Shown piece after piece: positions 22,566 through 35,686 of a DNA stretch of 64,000 nucleotides; the stretch's first letter is position 1, and each line of letters starts with the position of its first letter. This DNA is from Membranipora membranacea (lineage: Eukaryota; Bryozoa; Gymnolaemata; Cheilostomatida; Membraniporidae). Under the pieces are notes generated by a model that searched no databases, was not told where the DNA came from, and was given only the letters and a program-made list of their open reading frames with translations. Where the stretch lies: assembly GCA_914767715.1 (NCBI GenBank), contig OU612073.1:7998001-8062000 (forward strand), given 5' to 3'. The position numbers and the translations under genes are program-made.

Positions 22566-23455
22566 ATGTATGTATGTATGTATGTATGTATGTATGTATA
22601 TGGTATTGTTATCAATACTTGATAAAATTCATTGTTGTTTTGCTCTGCGATGCCAAAAAAATATAAAATAAATTATAAATAAAAAATATTAAAAAGTATC
22701 TATAAAACGTCTAACTTATAAGATGGAATTAAGCAGCCGAGCACACTCTGTTCGGAAACAGTTTTTACGAATGTTTACTCGCTGCTTGGGAATACAGAAT
22801 CTACCAGAGTGTAGTCTCACTAGCTCGATTGGTGGATCGAGGCTAGTATAGGTATGCAGACATTTACTTTTAAAACGTTCCTGGTACAGCTCATCAAGGC
22901 TCTTACATTTGAGCTTTTTATTACTGAGTCTGTAGGCTGATTTTATGACATGGTTCAGCTCATTGCGGTTTTCGACTGACATTTATGGCCGTGGATAAGA
23001 CTGAGGTGAAAGGCAAGCACACTTTCTATAAATGACACATAGGCTAGCCGAATAGTGCTGTCCTTGACATTCATTGATGATAAACGCTTCATTATATAGA
23101 CACGCTTGCTTGCCTTCTCCACAGTTAGAGGTTTTCTCTGTAAAGTCAAGTTTGGGTGTTAGGATTGTCCCGAGATATTTGTACCTGACTACTCGCTCGA
23201 TTACGCTTTGGTGAATAGTGACTGGGTCTGGAGTTGGGTTGTGACGCTGATTTGTAAATAGGAGCTCTTTGATCTTATTGGAGTTTATGGTAAGGTGGCT
23301 ATCGTCACACCATTAAGCTATTCTGTCAACTTCCAATTGTAGTTGGGAGTTGTCTCCTCGGTACAAGCATTCAAGGATGATTGTATCATCTGCGTATTTT
23401 ATGATATGTGTGTTTGGCAGTGTAGTAGACATAGCCTCAACATAGAGAGAGTAAT
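22566..23455 (-). mobile_element. Inserted CR1/L2/Rex1-like LINE fragment (unit 2)
   Basis: Unit 2 copy of 5407-6275. The TGTA simple repeat at its 3' end (from 22566) has about seven units here against about four in unit 1, so the microsatellite tail has changed length since duplication. Extra frameshifts separate ENRNELNHVIKSAYR from the upstream part. Confidence 0.75.
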
Positions 23456-23735
23456 CCTACTTCTATCTCAATCTCATCTGTTCCACCTACACTTGTCACA
23501 ACTGATATTTTGCAGTCCTTGTACATGTCATTGATTGCACTCACATGCTCCATGCTTCCTCAGACAGTACCAGATTAGGTCTCTGGGTACTGTATCATAC
23601 GCCTTCTCTAGGTCGACAAAAACCATATGTAAGTCCTTTTGATGTTCCCTCATCTTTTCCTGGAGTACTCTCAAACAAAACATGGGCTGTGTTGTTGACT
23701 TCCCTTTCTGTTTCCTTCTTCATCCAGAGGTATTA
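23456..23735 (-). pseudogene. RTE-like LINE: reverse transcriptase palm (unit 2)
   Basis: Unit 2 copy of 6276-6560. Small deletions (for example near 23546 and 23717) break the frame that is open in unit 1. Confidence 0.75.
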
Positions 23736-24173
23736 TTCTTATTATGATTTATTATGTTAGATTTTTTGCGATTAGTTGCCGGCCATCTAGGAACACTAGA
23801 CTTAGATGGACAGGAGCTTCCTAAGTAGAAGTGCAGAGCCTACAGGTCTGTCTGCTGTATGATTTATCTCCTGTCTACTCCCAGCCAGTTTCTTAGTTGT
23901 GACTGTGCATCAAGAGCGCCAACTAACACAGGGACTACTTTGGTCTTCATTGTCCCACATTTTCGCAATTTCCATGTCCAAGTCCTGATACTTTTTGATA
24001 TTCAATGCTTCTTTTTCTTTTACTCGGAAACCACCTGGCCCTGCCGATGACTGTGATAATTGTCTCTGAACTCTTTTTATCGATGTCGACGATAACATCA
24101 GGCCTCCTTGCTTCGATTCTTCAATTCTTAAAATATTAAGTTTATGGCTGCATAGAACCATAATAAAAACCAT
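23736..24173 (-). pseudogene. LINE C-terminal domain fragment (unit 2)
   Basis: Unit 2 copy of 6561-7006, including GGFRVKEKEALNIKKYQDLD. Confidence 0.7.
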
Positions 24174-24750
24174 TGGTTGCTCTTGAAATATAATACTTAA
24201 TGCACCATTTTATGAGCGAGTAGGTGTATCATATCCAAAAAGGCACACTGGCACACTGAAACCAACAGTGCCCAAAAATTACTCTCAGTTATTCTTTTCA
24301 GGCACGCTGCACTAGAGAAAACAGCATTTGGGTTGTTATGAAAAACAAGGTATTGAAAGTAACTCCTTGTGAAAATTCCTTCATCTGATCAAATTCTTAC
24401 ACCAGCACACCATAGGATGAGTGTGTTATTATATCATCTTCGGAATTCAGTGTTGACTCATTAGATTTACTGACCAGAAAGAAAACGCAAGCCCCTTCTG
24501 TGAATCATGGCAATTTTATTGGATGACAGTAACAAAATTACAAAAAGCGCAAATATGATTACCCAAGTTGCTCTCAACATTTTGACGCTCCTGACATTTG
24601 TTATTGTTTAGGCCGAATAAGCAAAAAATATTTCTGCTGAATTTCTATTTGATGTAGCTAGCTATCACCTGCGGTACATCTTGCAGAGTGTGAAAAGATA
24701 AATTCATTTTCTACATTATCAAGGTTAGTTAATATAATATTTCAATTAAG

Positions 24751-26694
24751 GTGGAAAGTGGAGAGTATCGAGAATAGAGTTATGGACGATAGTGTATTCT
24801 ACTCTCTGGAAAGCTCAATCACAGGGAATAATATTCGTACCGCTCCTCTCAGAGAACCATTTGAAGAAGAGTTTCAACAGGCTTGTGTCGTAAGTCATAA
24901 AGAAATGCATGCCCTGGCGGTGCATATATTTTGTTCCTATCTCTTGAGAACTTAGAGAAAATCTATTTATGTGCTCAGTCGCATCAAGCACATCTATCTG
25001 CTTGATAGGTCTGCTCCCATAACTCTGTCAAAAAAAATTCTTATTACTTTGCCTGTTTTCTGTTTTTTTTATTTATGGTACTTGATAATTGAGTACTTCA
25101 TGGGTAATGCATAGGTTCATTTTTTAAGGGCTGCACAGTCCACAGAAATGAAATATATGTATTTCTTTACGCAAGGTCTTATTTGACCGTTCTATTTAAC
25201 GGGCCCCCTTAAGTGCAGGTGGCTTGTGCAGGTGGAAAACCTATACCCTTGCCTGCCGTTGCCAGCTTCTCTTTTTTGAAGAGGCAGAGGGGGATCTTTG
25301 TACCGCGTACAAGTACACAGTAGACCTCCTGTATTTATGGTCCTGATACTAACAGGCCTTTCTGATCTTGTTTCATTTTTTCAAGTTTATCCATGATCTC
25401 ACTTTTTAAATCAACTTCTATTTATAAGAATGTTCAAATACCATCATCATGTTCCCTGGTGCACATGTGCGCGAACACAGTCATGAATTATGTATCAAAA
25501 TTCAGAATCTAATTATCGAGCAGTCCTAATTATCTTTCCTCAATCTTTCTCACCACTTGCTACATATTATACAAACTTTCTTTGTCTCTTCCCATGTTGT
25601 AGTCAGGGAACGTAGAGCAGATCAAGGCAGTGTTAGATAAATATTCAGCCCATGGAGCCATTTCTTCTTTAAGCCATGTCTTATTTGATGTGATCGATTG
25701 TGGCTATGAGGACATAGCGATCTATCTTATTCAAGAAGGCTGTGATACAAACATTTATAAACAGGTATTACAAACATAGAAACCCCATGCAAGTTATCAA
25801 AAGCACAACCTTGCCATTGTAATGTTTGAAGAGGAGGAAATTTGATAATGTCGCCTGCGCGACCAGCTCGAACATTTGTCAGCTATTCTCTATCTGAAGA
25901 TTAGTAGTGGAGGTTGACACAGGCCTCAAGTTTTATAATCTGATGTCTTAGAGTTATAAAAGAGTTTCTGCAGTGATACATTGGTCTGTGTCAAGAAAAA
26001 TGTCGGTAATAATCTTTAGCATTTCCCCATTTACCAATATATCATAATTCATGATGAAATAATTGGAAAAGTATTTAGTGTTATCATTTTTAATCAGTCA
26101 ATTTTTGCCATATGCTATTTGTTACTTAACCTTAATCTGTTGCTTTCCCATGTTGTGTAATGCAGAGCGGATAAAAAGTGTATTAGATATGATTGAAGCC
26201 CATAAATCCGTTTCTGCTCTGAGCTTACTTCTTAGCAGGTTTTACAAAAAGAGCAACTGCAGTTTCCAAAAGTACAACCAACCATTATCACATCTGAAAA
26301 GAATGCGAATTGATAGCATAAATTGTGCCATTTCTATTTTTTGCCGATGGGTATGCGATGGGGACTTGAAGTTTGACAAAGGTCATCGAGCTGAGGTTTC
26401 TTCTATATGATGTTAACCTACTACACTGTATCTGAATGATTGTAGTATGAGACATGTGCAACCAGTAACAAGCTGTGTGCGATGACTAAATGTTCACATC
26501 CTTTGACTTCCTTACTGGAGCGAGCTCAGGTGCGACAACTAAAAAGAGTGGCTTCCCTTATCAGATGCCAACAGTGCAGGGCAGCAGCTTATTATGCTTC
26601 ATGCCAACGAGCAAGCAGAGCATACATAAACACTCCTTATGTTCAGAGCCCAATAGTCAGTAGACTGCAGAAGGATTTGGACTTGCACATGTAA
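24751..26694 (+). CDS. Ankyrin-like small protein gene, copy 2 (join 24751-24889, 25603-25764, 26446-26694; 5' end unknown)
   Basis: Same three exons as copy 1. Exon 1 has 139 bases against 138 in copy 1: an extra T after GGAGAG moves the frame at its start, so VESGEYENR of copy 1 becomes WKVESIENR if entered in phase 2, or a stop (GAATAG) if entered in phase 0. Exons 2 and 3 remain phase-compatible and open. The last exon reads YETCATSNKLC and RYINTPYVQ-like sequence to QKDLDLHM. The intron upstream keeps about 170 bp lost from copy 1. Function unknown; the ankyrin resemblance rests on exon 2. Confidence 0.5.
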
Positions 26695-26967
26695 CACTCA
26701 TATGTCACTGGTCATGCGCTTAAGCCAACTGACCAACTGAAAAATTCAACCTGTCATTGCCATATTTGAGAGGATGAGATTTGATGATAATGACTGTTCC
26801 AGCTTTAGGTTGTCAACATTTCCCCATCTGTTGTTAGGTGTGTGTGGCAGACATGGAGGTTGACACAGCTAATGAATCTGATGGTATATTTTATATGCTG
26901 ATTGTTTTTTAGTCTGATCGTCACTTTAATATAAATAATTGACTGACTGTATTTTTTATAATTTTAG

Positions 26968-27120
26968 TACGACTTGTGTTCACCCGATAACACGCTATGC
27001 ATGATAAGGGCATGCTTTCATCCTCCAACATCCTTAGTAGAGCGAGCTTGGATGCGTCAGCTGAAAAGAGTGGTCAGCTTTATACAACAACAGCATCAGC
27101 AACAACTACAACAACTGTGA
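26968..27120 (+). CDS. Second, paralogous last exon (YDLC type), unit 3
   Basis: Unit 3 copy of 9652-9804: the same TTTTAG acceptor, NTLCMIRAC in place of NKLCMIRVC, and the same TGA after the first glutamine run. Confidence 0.4.
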   Translation, partial: YDLCSPDNTLCMIRACFHPPTSLVERAWMRQLKRVVSFIQQQHQQQLQQL

Positions 27121-28030
27121 CATCAACAGCAGTTAAAACAACAGCAGTCACAGCAACAACAGTTACAGCAACAGCAGCAAATCGTCCATCCAATCAGATG
27201 GGCATGAAAATACAATGTTCAGGACACAGGGTTGAATGCAGAGTATGGTGATAGGGCTTTTGTCTCTCGTCCTACTTATATTATAATACACTACACATAT
27301 TATACTTATGTGATTGTAATAATTTATTCATACCTAGATATGACACTTGCTGTAGACGTTGTTATGTTAACCAGATCACTTCCCTGTCACTCTAGTGCAG
27401 GGACAGTAACTTCTCTGATTTCAATATTCTTAAATATGGCTCCTTTATGACAGGGGAACAAAACTTATGATAAATGGGAAAAAAAAATTGAAAACAATAA
27501 TGAATGAGTTGCCCACTCTTTCAACAGGTAGACATTACTCCCTAAAACCCTTAACAAGCTTCTGATGCAGCTAATCTCGTCTTCTCGGAAAAGATCACAG
27601 ATGATCTTAAATTGTTACCTGTTTTTTTTATTGATGCACGCATTCCAATACTTATCCTTCTAATTGTGCAGTTTTTGAATACTCATAATATTGTTTTCGA
27701 AATTAAATATTAGTTTATTCTTGCAACATAACAGAAAAGTTTATAGTGGCTTCTTGAATAGACCGTCTGAAGAGCTTTGCTTTTCGAGTGGATGATTCCC
27801 AACAATAACCAAACTAATCAACTAGTCAAGACAGGCCAGCGTTAGTTATGGATGGTCCATTCCTTTGATTAAAATTGTATGGTTTTATAGCGCATGTCTC
27901 TGGATCACCACATAGACTTAATAATACAACTATAATAAATAATTATAATAAATTATTCAGTATACTGATCACCATCATTATTATGACTTATGAATGTAGG
28001 AATCCTCCAGTGCCACAGGTGCTCACTTCT

Positions 28031-31000
28031 TTATTGGTCTTGGTTGCCTTGAGGTTTATTCCTCTTCCAGCCATACAGGGTACCCTTCCTGTTCTTAGTG
28101 TCAAACACCTCACTGGCCGTTACTCTCTTCTCAGTAACCTTCAAGTGTTTGCGCATAGACTCAAATCTCTTCATCCCCTCCAGAAACTTTGCTTCTTCTT
28201 CCTGATTCTGAGGCTATAAAAGATATCAAATAAATTTGAAATTGAACCCACAATGCTTGGAATTCAAGTCATCAGCAAACATGCATGTACTGATATTCAT
28301 GATGCATTTAAAAATTGCAACACCAGTGTTAATATTAAGGTGAGTACAAAGAACTATACTTGGCGTGATTCACATCCATGGGAAAAGCAGAGTTGTGAAC
28401 TCAAGCACAAGGAATGGTAAAATTGAAGGCTTGTTATTCTTGACCATCAAATATTTTGGTTTAAAAAAACTCCAAAAGGAAACGTGGAAGGGGATGACAG
28501 TGTCTCTGGTCTTAGTGTGATGAGTATCAAGTTTGTTAGTTGCATTGTCCTTCTATCTAAGAAAGCACTCTGGGATCGTCTCACCTTTATTTGTGCTACA
28601 GGAACGATCCTATGCTCGTTGTTGAGCGACAGGAAGCAGAAGTAACCCGCAGCCACTCGTTTAGTCTCCAGCTGTTGATCTAGTAACAGTTCGATGTCAG
28701 CTAATACTTCGACCTCCACAACACGCTTAGACGTGAACGAGAGACACGCATAGAATATCATCAGAGAACCTGGGAAGTAATAATCACATTCTAAACGCTG
28801 AAGACAGACATAACAAAATGATAACTTTTTTCTTAGTAGTATGGGGAGTATCGGTTACTTAGAGATGTAAAATGTAAGAATAGATCATAACATACTCAAC
28901 TGACAGTGCGAATGTCCCTCTCGATTATTGCCTAATGAAACCACTCTGCGTCAAGAGAATCTGTGTTCAAAAATTTTAATTTTTGATTTTGAACACGCGA
29001 TTGTTTGATGGGGATAATAACTAGATCAAGTTTGGTCCATTTGCCTGTATTTAGAGTTGCTTCCCTTCCACTGGTCATGCCGCTGGCCCTTTTGCCTGCG
29101 ACGTGACCAGTGGCAGGGGAGCAACTGGAATGCAGGAAGACCGGATAAAACTTGATATGAATATAAACTGCCATTGTGTATTGTAGGGATGTCAATTAAT
29201 CCCAAAATAACCTACTAATCCATTGGATTAATTTCACTAAGGCCACACCAAATTAATGTCTTGATCTAGATGACGAGCAAGAAGGAATTTTAGAGGAGGG
29301 AGGAGGTATATTATTTTTCATTTTATGCCAAAATACTAGAGGAGGCTGGAGGGAATTCCATTTTATTGTTTTATTTTTGGCAATTATGGAGAGGACGCTA
29401 GAGGGAAATTCATTTTATCACACATTTTGTGTTATTTTTACAATAATTTAGAGAATGATCAGCTGGAGGCTGGAGGTAATTTTAGTTTATTTCTATGATC
29501 CAGATAATATTTTAGAGGAGGGAGGTAAATCTAGATCAAGACATCAATTTGGTGTGGCCTAATGACAAAATGACATTGTCTGCACATTTTGCCTTATCAT
29601 GGCCGATGAGGTCATGCAGTGAGATACAAACAAATTCCAGCTATTGGTGTAGTATAGCTTGAAAGAGTCCATCATTCTTAGAAAATACCAGATGTCACAA
29701 TGATGAGTTCTAAGGACCCGTCCATCAGATAGGTCGAACTTATAGGAAATCCGAGGATTGAGATAGATGAGAGTTCAATGAAGATCAAGTCGAAACAGTG
29801 GAAAAGGCCTAGGTCTTCTTTGACGGCCATAAATTAACAAGGTGATGGGTTAGAAATTGTCACATATCAATGCAGTTTAAGCGCTCTAGCTTGGCTATGC
29901 ATTGCTACTTCCAGCTATCCCGGCACAGTTTGAGTTCTTAAACTAATATCAATGCAACCTATAGGCTAGATTAAAGGGAAAGGAAGCAAAGTTTCACCTC
30001 TAGGAACGAGCTCAAGAAAGTTGAAATGATATCCGGAAGATGTCTGTACTTCGTTTCCTCTTGAGTGTTTGGATGCTACTAGATTAGCGCATTCCTCCAT
30101 CATGCTGATAACAGCTCCGCAGTGCATGTATGTGTGAGTGCCACAATCGTGTATGTCTGCTATATGGGTGAGCACACTCTCAGAGAAACGCCTGCTCGAC
30201 TGTAAAATCTTACTACCACCTGCAGAGAAGACAGGGTGTGTTTAAATCTGCACATCTTGATTTCAAAAGAATTTAGAGATAGTCGTGTCTAAACGGCTGG
30301 ACAAGTTTTGTTTCATATAATATTACCCTAAATAAATAAATATTAGCTAGTGATAAGTTGAGGAGTGACTGAATGTTGCCAGCGCTTATTTTTGGATAGC
30401 TGTATTGGGAGTCTATGTAAAGTAATGAGTTAAGGTTAGCTAGTCTCAAATTTAGTTATTTAAAGTGTGTGCAAAATGGCAAACTTTTCATATTGTCAAT
30501 TCTTTACTCCTCTAGTCTTGGGTTTGGTCGAACTTGAATCCGGGCTGTATGTCATAGCGGCTGAGCTATATGACGCTTCTCGATTGAAAATAATTATGCT
30601 TGATCATAAGAGATGACAGTTTGTACCGGTTGCATTCATCAATATCGATGTGGTGGGGGGAAGTGTAGCCTTCCCAATGCCAACAAAGCTCCAGCTTAAT
30701 GTTGGAGGAAATGCTTCCTCTAGCTTATCCAAATCCATCAAACTTTCTTCTTAGTGTCATGGTCAAGTGTAAAACATCTGTTTCTAGTTCCTGAACTGTC
30801 AAATCTTATTAACTTTGTTGATAAATAACAAATTGCCTGACAGATTGCATGCCTGCCTGCGTTGCATGAAACCACAACAATACAGATCTGACAACCATGC
30901 TCCCATCATCATAAACCACATCCTACGGGATATGGTCAATAATAAAATGCAACTACCATCAAACCAGACAGAATTTGAGCATGCTCCCAATACGATGTGT

Positions 31001-33971
31001 CAATGAGATTAATGTGTGTTAAGTGTGGCACTACAGGGTCGTAGTTTAGATAAATGTGGGGGAGGTGCAAATCCTTGAGGGTGTGAAGAAACACCAGGTG
31101 GGGTATTGCAAGCTCCTCCTGAGTCCCCAGCCTCCATTGTGGTTTGAAATATAAATAGCAAATTGAAGTCCAAAAACGAGCTGATTTAGACATGGAACAT
31201 TCAATTATAGCATTTTTAGGCCACTCTATTCAGTATTCTAGGGGAGGCAGAGCGCCCCTGCCTCCCCTAGAACTCGGAAAGGCTCATACTCAGCTGAGTT
31301 TTCTCGTCCATGTCAGGTAGTCCTGGTTTGCTGTAAGTGATCTTGCTATCATTAAACTGTCTCCTATCAAATTTGTACTGCTCATAGCGGGCCATGCCCT
31401 CCTTCTCCATTCGCGTTTCCAGTATAAGTTTAGGAACTCGGGTTAGTCTCCAGTTATTCTTAATATCAAAGGCTGAGTACCAACTCTGCGATTTGCAGAT
31501 TAATCGTTTACCACCTACGATAGAGGGTAGAACAATCAATTAATTTACACATGTATGACTCTTGCTAATTTAAACCACTGCTGCCACACAGACAAATGTG
31601 TGCTTTTAGAATTCTGTATAGCTCAAAACGAAAAAAATGAGGCTGCAATCTCAGCATTGTCACCTAATGAGCAAATAATTTGCACAAACTGATCGTCAAA
31701 ATTAGGGTATGAAATTAATTATCTACCGGCACACGGGTGACGTAGTTACCGTCTTACTAGTGCATACTGTACACGTCATTAGCTGGTGCGTAGATTTCAT
31801 GCCCTGATTTTGAAGATCAGTTTGTGCAAATTATTTGCCCATTAGGTGACAATTATGATATTTAAGTCTCAATTAATTATCTTGGAGCTATGCAGAATTC
31901 AATGAGTACAAATTCGCATGAGTGGCAGCAGTAGTTTAAGCGCTCAAACGGTGGCGGGATGCTGGTAGAGGCATTTCATTATCAATAATGTTGATAATGA
32001 AATGCCTCTACTAGCATCCCGCCATTGTTTGAGCGCTTAAACTAGACTCTTGTTAGCCCTTATAACTTTATTAATCTAAGAACACATCTTAGTGTCCTTC
32101 AAGAATAATATATTCATTGGAGTTAGATTCCTATTATGTCCTGCAAATCCTTCAATGCCAACATTTTTCTAACCGCTAAATTTTATTGCGTATTATTTCT
32201 TTTTATATTGTAGGGTATAATAAGTTAATAGGTTTGTAAGATCCTGGTCGTAGCTGTAAGATCCTGGTTGTATGAAAACCAGGACGAACCTGTCGCAACA
32301 GGGTGATGATCTATTGAATAAATATAATATCTATTTGTCCATCTTGTTTGTGATGGTGAATAGTTGATTAATCAAAATGTCCAATAACATGAAGTCATTC
32401 TGAGATTCTAACAAGAAACGAGCTTAATAAGTTGAACAAAAGAAGGCATACATACTTTGCGCAAGATCCTCGGCCCACACTGCGCTCCTCAACTCGAGAT
32501 GGTGAGATGACGTGAACACAACCTCCGCTACACAAGAAAGAAGCTCTCCGACAAAAGCAGGCACCACAAGCTCCATGTAACCCAGATACACCATACCGCA
32601 GTGTACTTGCTCGAATACGTTACCCTTATATGGCAGAAGTATATAAGGGAAGAAATATCTATTATAATAGATAGTTTGAGGTAGTGCATGTTTAATGTGA
32701 ACAATTTGAATTTCCATAGTATGTAGTTGGGAGGCTTGGCTCCATCTCAATTCAAGATCAAGTTAGTCTTATCGTTACATGTATCACATATCGTCTCACA
32801 TTATGTCACACATTTTACTGTATCACATGTGTCACATGTATCACACATGTCACATATGTCACACATGTTACATGTGTCTTGTGTACTAGGACACTATAAA
32901 CATACAGTCTTAATAGAGATATCAGCCCCGGCGTAGTTACAGTATCTGGTACCGACTATGGTCCCTGTCTCCTCTATAAACCTCATCAGAGTACCTACGC
33001 TAATCTTACCGTACATATCTGCCTCCGACACTCGTGCAAGTCTAGAACGAGGGTATAAAAACAGTTTGTTGGGCTAAGTGAGTAACTAAGTAATTAGCTG
33101 GTCTGAGGGCTGAAATAGCTTCAATCTGAAGTTTGTGGTATTCTGCAAATCAGTACCCCACATTTGATTTGGAACAGATGCAGCCCTCAATAGGTATTAG
33201 GATTGTCAACTAGTTTGCTTTTTTGAGAAATTTCAGAGAGAAGGGGAAAGTGAAGTAAATCTCTACACAGTTTGAAGAAGCTTTATCGCAGCGGCAGTGG
33301 TGGTCATTAAAAACCTTAACCAGATATGGCTTACTTATTTGAGGAAAACAGGATCTGATTTATTCTAATGTAAATATGTTGCCGTTGTGTTTGTAACAAT
33401 TATTATTCAAAATGTCCAATAATATTTTTTTTTTCAGGTCAACGACGAGGTTGACGATAGTTTAAGGATCTGGCACCAAATATTGAACCTTATCAGAGCA
33501 CCAACGCTCTCAAGGTTAAAACGAGGATAAGCCAAAGATTGGGCTTGTATGATTGGCTGTCTGATGGCTGTCATAGTTTTACCGATTCTAGGATGACGAT
33601 GACAATGACGTATCCTTTACGAAAAAGATATTGTCTCTTTTAACTTCATCAATTTGCTTGGCGTCATTTTAAATGTATTTATGACAAGTAATGAAATTCT
33701 CAAAATCTTCTGCGGTCGACCATTTTTTTTCCAAACTACTTATAGAGTCAACAATTTTCAAAAATATGATGAGACGGCTAATTTTGACCGCAGCTTTATC
33801 TGCTGACTCACCGGCTTTGAGTCACTACACGATTGCTGCTGTTGATATCAGAAAACTCATCAGAAGTTATCACTCCATGATTCATTCCAAAAGCATCGTC
33901 CAGATCGTTTCCGTGTTTCCGCTCTCCCTCCCCGGCTGAGCCTTCCTTCTGATTATGCAAGATACCACCTC
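28031..33971 (-). CDS. ACOT7: ACOT7-like acyl-CoA thioesterase, copy 2 (complement join of 7 exons)
   Basis: Exons in coding order: 33812-33971, 32906-33041, 32456-32624, 31290-31514, 29998-30219, 28585-28769, 28031-28213. Lengths (160, 136, 169, 225, 222, 185, 183) and phases equal those of copy 1 exactly, and no stop or frameshift is seen. The protein differs by few residues, for example VYLGYMEL against VYLDYMEL in the first hotdog domain. The same departures from the usual hotdog motifs are present (GKISVG, MEE). Two open copies with equal exon lengths suggest that both are or recently were functional. The intron between exons 3 and 4 carries the 362 bp foldback element that copy 1 lacks. 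The likely role is hydrolysis of acyl-CoA in the cytosol. Confidence 0.85.
29024..29156. mobile_element. Palindromic MITE in an ACOT7 intron (unit 3)
   Basis: Unit 3 copy of 13314-13446, with the same inverted halves. Confidence 0.7.
29238..29562. mobile_element. Small element with inverted ends and GGAGG-rich interior (unit 3)
   Basis: Unit 3 copy of 13528-13845. It has one extra GGCTGGA unit and a better-preserved left end (GGCCACACC). Confidence 0.6.
31574..31935. mobile_element. 362-bp foldback MITE, only in unit 3, at TTAA
   Basis: Starts ACCACTGCTGCCAC, ends GTGGCAGCAGTAGT, and carries long inner arms (CCTAATGAGCAAATAATTTG ... CAAATTATTTGCCCATTAGG), so most of it folds on itself. TTAA lies on both sides (31570-31573 and 31936-31939). 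Unit 2 has a single TTAA at the same place (15854-15857), which is the empty site. That TTAA is also the left target duplication of the hairpin MITE that follows. Confidence 0.85.
31940..32036. mobile_element. 97-bp hairpin MITE flanked by TTAA (unit 3)
   Basis: Unit 3 copy of 15858-15955. Its right TTAA is at 32037-32040. Confidence 0.8.
32776..32878. repeat. TCACATGT-type minisatellite (unit 3)
   Basis: Copy of 16696-16790 with an added TCACATATG unit. Confidence 0.7.
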
Positions 33972-35686
33972 CTGGAATATCACATCTGCTGTAACTTAGT
34001 CTAGGTAGGTAGTTAGGTAGACAGGATGACAGTGATGCTACCCCTTGATGTGAGCTTGCATGATGAGATTAAATATGCACTTGGTACATGTTCCAACAAG
34101 TGTTGGCAAAAATATAATATCATTTGAAAATATAATTTAGTGACATTTTACTATGGATTAATGCAGTGTTGCAAGGTGTGCACAGACTTCCGACAGAAAA
34201 GTGGTTAACGCAAGGTTGCAATTGTTCTAAAAAGTTGTAAATTTGAGTGTATTTTTGGACCTGCACCCTATTTCACAAAAATATTTGGGAGCAGCTCACT
34301 CCTTGTTTGGACTTGGACATCATGATGCATTATGGTTAAAAACACTCTTGTAGTGCCTAGTTTTGGGGATAATGCAGACCAACCCTCTTTCTCCAAAATA
34401 GTGCTAAATCGGCTAATGAATATTCAGGGTGAGCCGCTAAAAATGGTTATAGCTTTAATGTTATCACCCACGTTAAAGGCATACAGTCTTGCTTAGCACT
34501 GATAAATGACTTGAGCAGGTAAAACCGACATAAATCAATATCAAAATTTATGGGTAACTGGAAAATTCCCAGATGACCTTGGAGATATAACACATTTTCG
34601 AGCATGTACCACCATCAATTCAAGGCATTAACTTTTGGACACCTTTTTTAGTTGTTTCAGAGCTCAGATGTAATTGTATAAAGATTAGCTAACCATTACC
34701 TCGCTGGTCATTTAGAAAGTAATCAAGTTGGTGACATGACAGTTTTGGTGTCAGGTATGGTTTAGCGTATTCATTATTACTGCATCTTTTAGCCAAACAA
34801 GAGCCCACTATCCATTGACAGGCTGACCAAAGAATATTGCAGGGGGATTGGGTCTTGATACTAAATCAGCTCTCATGTCAAAGACTTGGCATGAAATAGC
34901 ACAATCGATTTCTGGTGAGTGAATGGTATTGGTTACAATTAAACATAGACAATGTGCAGTGACCATCTGCAAGATTGATTTTTGTTGCCAAAAAGTATTT
35001 GTGGAAGGTTTTGGAAGGTTACCAAGGTTGAACTTGTATTGTTTATTTGTAAATTAAACACTGGGAAGACTATATAAAATACTCTAATAAATGTTATTTG
35101 AGGACACAGGGTAATAAAGTAGTTTTGGAAATAGGTTGGTTTATTATAATATATAGGTCATCAGAGAACAATGCAGAATAGTTCATCATTCTGTAGGATG
35201 ATGAAACAGTGGCATATGACCTGACTACGCGCTAGAGACTGGGGGCAAGGGAACTGCAGAATTCAGATAAAACCGCTGTCGCGATTGTTTTCTTTCAAGA
35301 TGTCGAAATAAATTCTATTATCATTTTTGCAATGTCATCTAATCAATCTTTTGGAAGTCACATTATTTAGTCGATTGTCTGGTAGATTGATGTGTCTCAC
35401 TTTCCAATTGCTACCTCTGATGACGTATGATGACTAGCTATTTTTTTCCTGGCTCAGGATTAAACGGGTAGCATGAATCAGACGCTGGTGCCTCGACCAT
35501 CATTAAACCGGAGAAGTCAGTCAAGTTTACTTCAGATGCGTCCTTTCGTCAGGCTATGGTTGAAAAGCCTAACCAGAAACAAGTCAACCAGAAACAAGAA
35601 GTCGGTCAGATTTTCTTTTCACAAAAGTTATTTTCAGGTTCATTTCAATAATGACATATTGGTAACCAGTTTCAAGGAAATTGGAT

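Larger units (their letters stand above)
9330..26645. repeat. Segmental tandem duplication, unit 2 (complete)
   Basis: A complete unit of 17316 bases: a second cysteine-containing last exon (9652), a full ACOT7-like gene on the minus strand, the nested LINE block and an ankyrin-like gene on the plus strand. Compared with unit 3 it carries an extra 1.6 kb TTAA-flanked element (10607-12203) and about 3.5 kb of mobile-element DNA (about 19.8-23.9 kb), and lacks a 362 bp foldback element and a 0.2 kb insertion. These four differences account for the size gap between units 2 and 3. Confidence 0.85.
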
